The notes under the pieces: generated by a model
What the model was told of the DNA's origin: nothing
The model's database searches: none
What the model saw: only the letters and a program-made list of their open reading frames with translations
Assembly: GCA_002429595.1 (NCBI GenBank)
Contig: DJAM01000038.1
Coordinates: forward strand, 1 to 6,325
DNA: 6,325 nt
Direction: 5' to 3'
From: Coxiellaceae bacterium UBA6002
GTDB taxonomy: Bacteria > Pseudomonadota > Gammaproteobacteria > UBA6002
Position numbers and translations under genes: made by a program
Shown here: positions 5,240 through 6,325 of the stretch, piece after piece
Layout of the letters: each line of letters starts with the position of its first letter
How positions within the stretch are numbered: position 1 is the stretch's first letter

Positions 5240-6115
5240 TCAGCCATTAATAATTTCTCCGCCATTTGGATGAAGCACCTGACCTGTCATGTAGCTGCTA
5301 TCTTCTGAAGCTAAAAATAGATAGCAAGGAGCAATTTCATCTGGTTGTCCCATACGCCCCATTGGCGTATTTTTACCAAATTGCTTTATGTGCTCTTTAC
5401 TAAAAGTAGACTCAATTAAGGGCGTCCAAACAGGCCCTGGAGCGACGCCATTGACTCTGATACCTTTCGCTGCCAGATTCTTAGATAACGAACGCGTTAG
5501 TGAAACGATTGCACCCTTGGTCGCCGAGTAGTCAATCAACTCCTCACTACCACGATAACTGGTTACAGATGTCGTGTTGACAATAACACTGCCCTTTTTC
5601 ATATGAGGCAAGGTTGCTTGAATCATATAGAAATATGAAAAGATATTAGTGGCGAATGTTTCTTGAAGTTGTTTAGCTGTGATTTTCAAGATATCTTTTT
5701 GAGGGTGCTGCTCACCAGCATTATTAATGAGGATGTCGATTCTTTTAAATTTGTTAAGCGTCCTTTTGATAACTTCTTGGCAGAAGCTTTCATGTCTTAA
5801 ATTACCCGAAATTAATAGACAAGATCGTCCTGTTTCCTCTACTAAATCCCTAGTTTTTTTCGCATCAATATGTTCATTTAAATAGGGGATGACAATATCG
5901 GCACCTTCTTTAGCGAACAAAATTGCAATTGCCCGACCGATACCACTATCACCCCCTGTTATGATCACAACTTTGTCTTGTAATTTATTTGAGCCTTTGT
6001 GGCTTTTATTAACAGACACAGGCTTTGGCTTCATCCTTGCTTGAACCCCTGGCTGACGCTTTTGTGTATGCGCAATCCTTGTAATTTTCTTCGCTAGTTT
6101 GTGTTTATCGGCCAT
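5240..6115 (-). CDS. YghA/YdaD-type short-chain dehydrogenase (SDR family oxidoreductase)
   Basis: This is a 291-residue NAD(P)-dependent oxidoreductase of the classical SDR fold. The 45-residue N-terminal extension with QPGVQARMKPKP (21-32) is typical of the YghA / B. subtilis YdaD (general stress protein 39) subfamily. Motifs are TGGDSGIG (53-60) for the dinucleotide, NNAG (131-134), catalytic Asn157, Ser183, Tyr196 and Lys200 (YSATK), and PGPVWTP (226-232). All active-site residues are present. The segment usually reading GDL, whose Asp contacts the adenine ring, is GNL here (Asn105). The substrate is unknown; aldehydes or ketones are likely. The start at 6115 has AAGG of the stretch AAGGAAGG (6123-6130 region, minus strand) at 7 nt. 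The in-frame TTG at 6139 is less likely. Transcription converges on the YqjK-like gene with no spacer between the stop codons. A role in stress tolerance is inferred from relatives. Confidence 0.95.
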   Translation of the reverse strand: MADKHKLAKKITRIAHTQKRQPGVQARMKPKPVSVNKSHKGSNKLQDKVVIITGGDSGIGRAIAILFAKEGADIVIPYLNEHIDAKKTRDLVEETGRSCLLISGNLRHESFCQEVIKRTLNKFKRIDILINNAGEQHPQKDILKITAKQLQETFATNIFSYFYMIQATLPHMKKGSVIVNTTSVTSYRGSEELIDYSATKGAIVSLTRSLSKNLAAKGIRVNGVAPGPVWTPLIESTFSKEHIKQFGKNTPMGRMGQPDEIAPCYLFLASEDSSYMTGQVLHPNGGEIING

Positions 6116-6135
6116 GATGCTGCCTTCCTTTTTTA

Positions 6136-6150
6136 GCAAGCCGCGGGACG
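6136..6150 (-). repeat. Partial copy of the CGTCCCGCGACTTG repeat in the dehydrogenase leader
   Basis: The minus strand reads CGTCCCGCGGCTTGC, which matches the word CGTCCCGCGACTTG of the repeats at 843-895 and 2408-2462 except for one base. It lies in the leader between the predicted -10 and the ribosome site of the dehydrogenase gene. A small stem (GCCGC with GCGGC) can form around CGTCCC. The other arm of the repeat is missing, so this is a fragment or a chance match. Confidence 0.45.
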
Positions 6151-6180
6151 GCGGCAGGAATTTTTTTCCCTCAGAGCTAG

Positions 6181-6187
6181 ATTATAG
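6181..6187 (-). promoter_or_regulatory. Candidate -10 element for the dehydrogenase gene
   Basis: The minus strand reads CTATAAT, a perfect TATAAT preceded by C. It would give a leader of about 59 nt before the ATG at 6115. No good -35 is found at 16-18 nt; the expected position falls in the GC-rich tandem array that begins near 6197. Confidence 0.4.
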
Positions 6188-6196
6188 TAAATAAAA

Positions 6197-6325
6197 TGTG
6201 TCATCCCCGCATTGTTCTCTTTGCCATCTCCCGCGGTGTTTTCTTTGTCATTTCCGCGGGGTTCTCTTTGTCATTCCCCGCGCAGTTTTCTTTCTTTGTC
6301 ATTCCCCGCGCAGGCGGGAACCCAT
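6197..6325. repeat. Degenerate 23-24 bp tandem array ending in a palindrome, right end
   Basis: Five imperfect units share the pattern TTCTCTTTGTCATTCCCCGCG. The word TCAT/CCAT starts at 6201, 6224, 6248, 6271 and 6299, giving steps of 23, 24, 23 and 28 bases; the last step includes an extra TTTC. The final unit runs into ATTCCCCGCGCAGGCGGGAA, a palindrome with one extra C in its left arm. Bases 6305-6324 are a perfect reverse complement of bases 1-20. No open frame crosses the array. It resembles decayed copies of a short palindromic intergenic repeat rather than a regulatory site. Confidence 0.8.

Noticed and set aside
1..6324. Composite transposon or genomic island bounded by the terminal inverted repeats
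   Set aside because: There is no transposase, integrase or target-site duplication visible, and the end sequence looks like a dispersed intergenic repeat.
6197..6325. CRISPR array
   Set aside because: The 23-24 bp period leaves no separate unique spacers, the units are degenerate, and there are no cas genes.

Overview
This 6.3 kb window is AT-rich chromosomal DNA of a Gram-negative bacterium, most likely a gammaproteobacterium of the Legionellales/Coxiellaceae type. That assignment is an inference. It rests on Sec-exported periplasmic proteins, an HdeD-family protein, a YqjD/YqjE/YqjK-like trio, and short GC-rich hairpin repeats scattered between AT-rich genes. The sequence contains no rRNA, tRNA, transposase, phage, plasmid or CRISPR gene. 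No gene-free stretch exceeds about 210 bases.

Layout from left to right. Bases 1-52 hold a GC-rich palindromic repeat. On the minus strand follow an orphan periplasmic amino-acid-binding protein (53-787) and a six-helix HdeD-family membrane protein (909-1451), separated by a hairpin repeat (851-894). Divergent from HdeD, on the plus strand, is an exported DUF3298-type protein (1615-2397), followed by a second, stronger hairpin repeat (2408-2462). Next is a probable two-gene operon: a DUF3775-type cytosolic protein (2512-2907) and a secreted alpha/beta hydrolase (2931-4214). A three-gene operon of small membrane proteins follows: DUF883/YqjD-like (4318-4560), YqjE-like (4576-4971) and YqjK-like (4946-5239). 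The last gene, on the minus strand (5240-6115), is a YghA/YdaD-type short-chain dehydrogenase whose stop codon directly abuts that of the YqjK-like gene. The right end (6197-6325) is a degenerate 23-24 bp tandem array ending in an inverted copy of the left-end palindrome.

Taken together, the window reads as a set of envelope and general-stress genes (HdeD, YqjD/E/K, YghA-like dehydrogenase). Five of the six apparent transcription units have a CTATA-N-T hexamer region at a plausible -10 position. The two best (CTATACT) match the sigma-S-type -10 element, so shared stationary-phase control is a testable idea. I see no clearly new multi-gene defence or biosynthetic system. The most unusual material is the repeat architecture and the less-studied exported DUF3298 protein and DUF3775-hydrolase pair.
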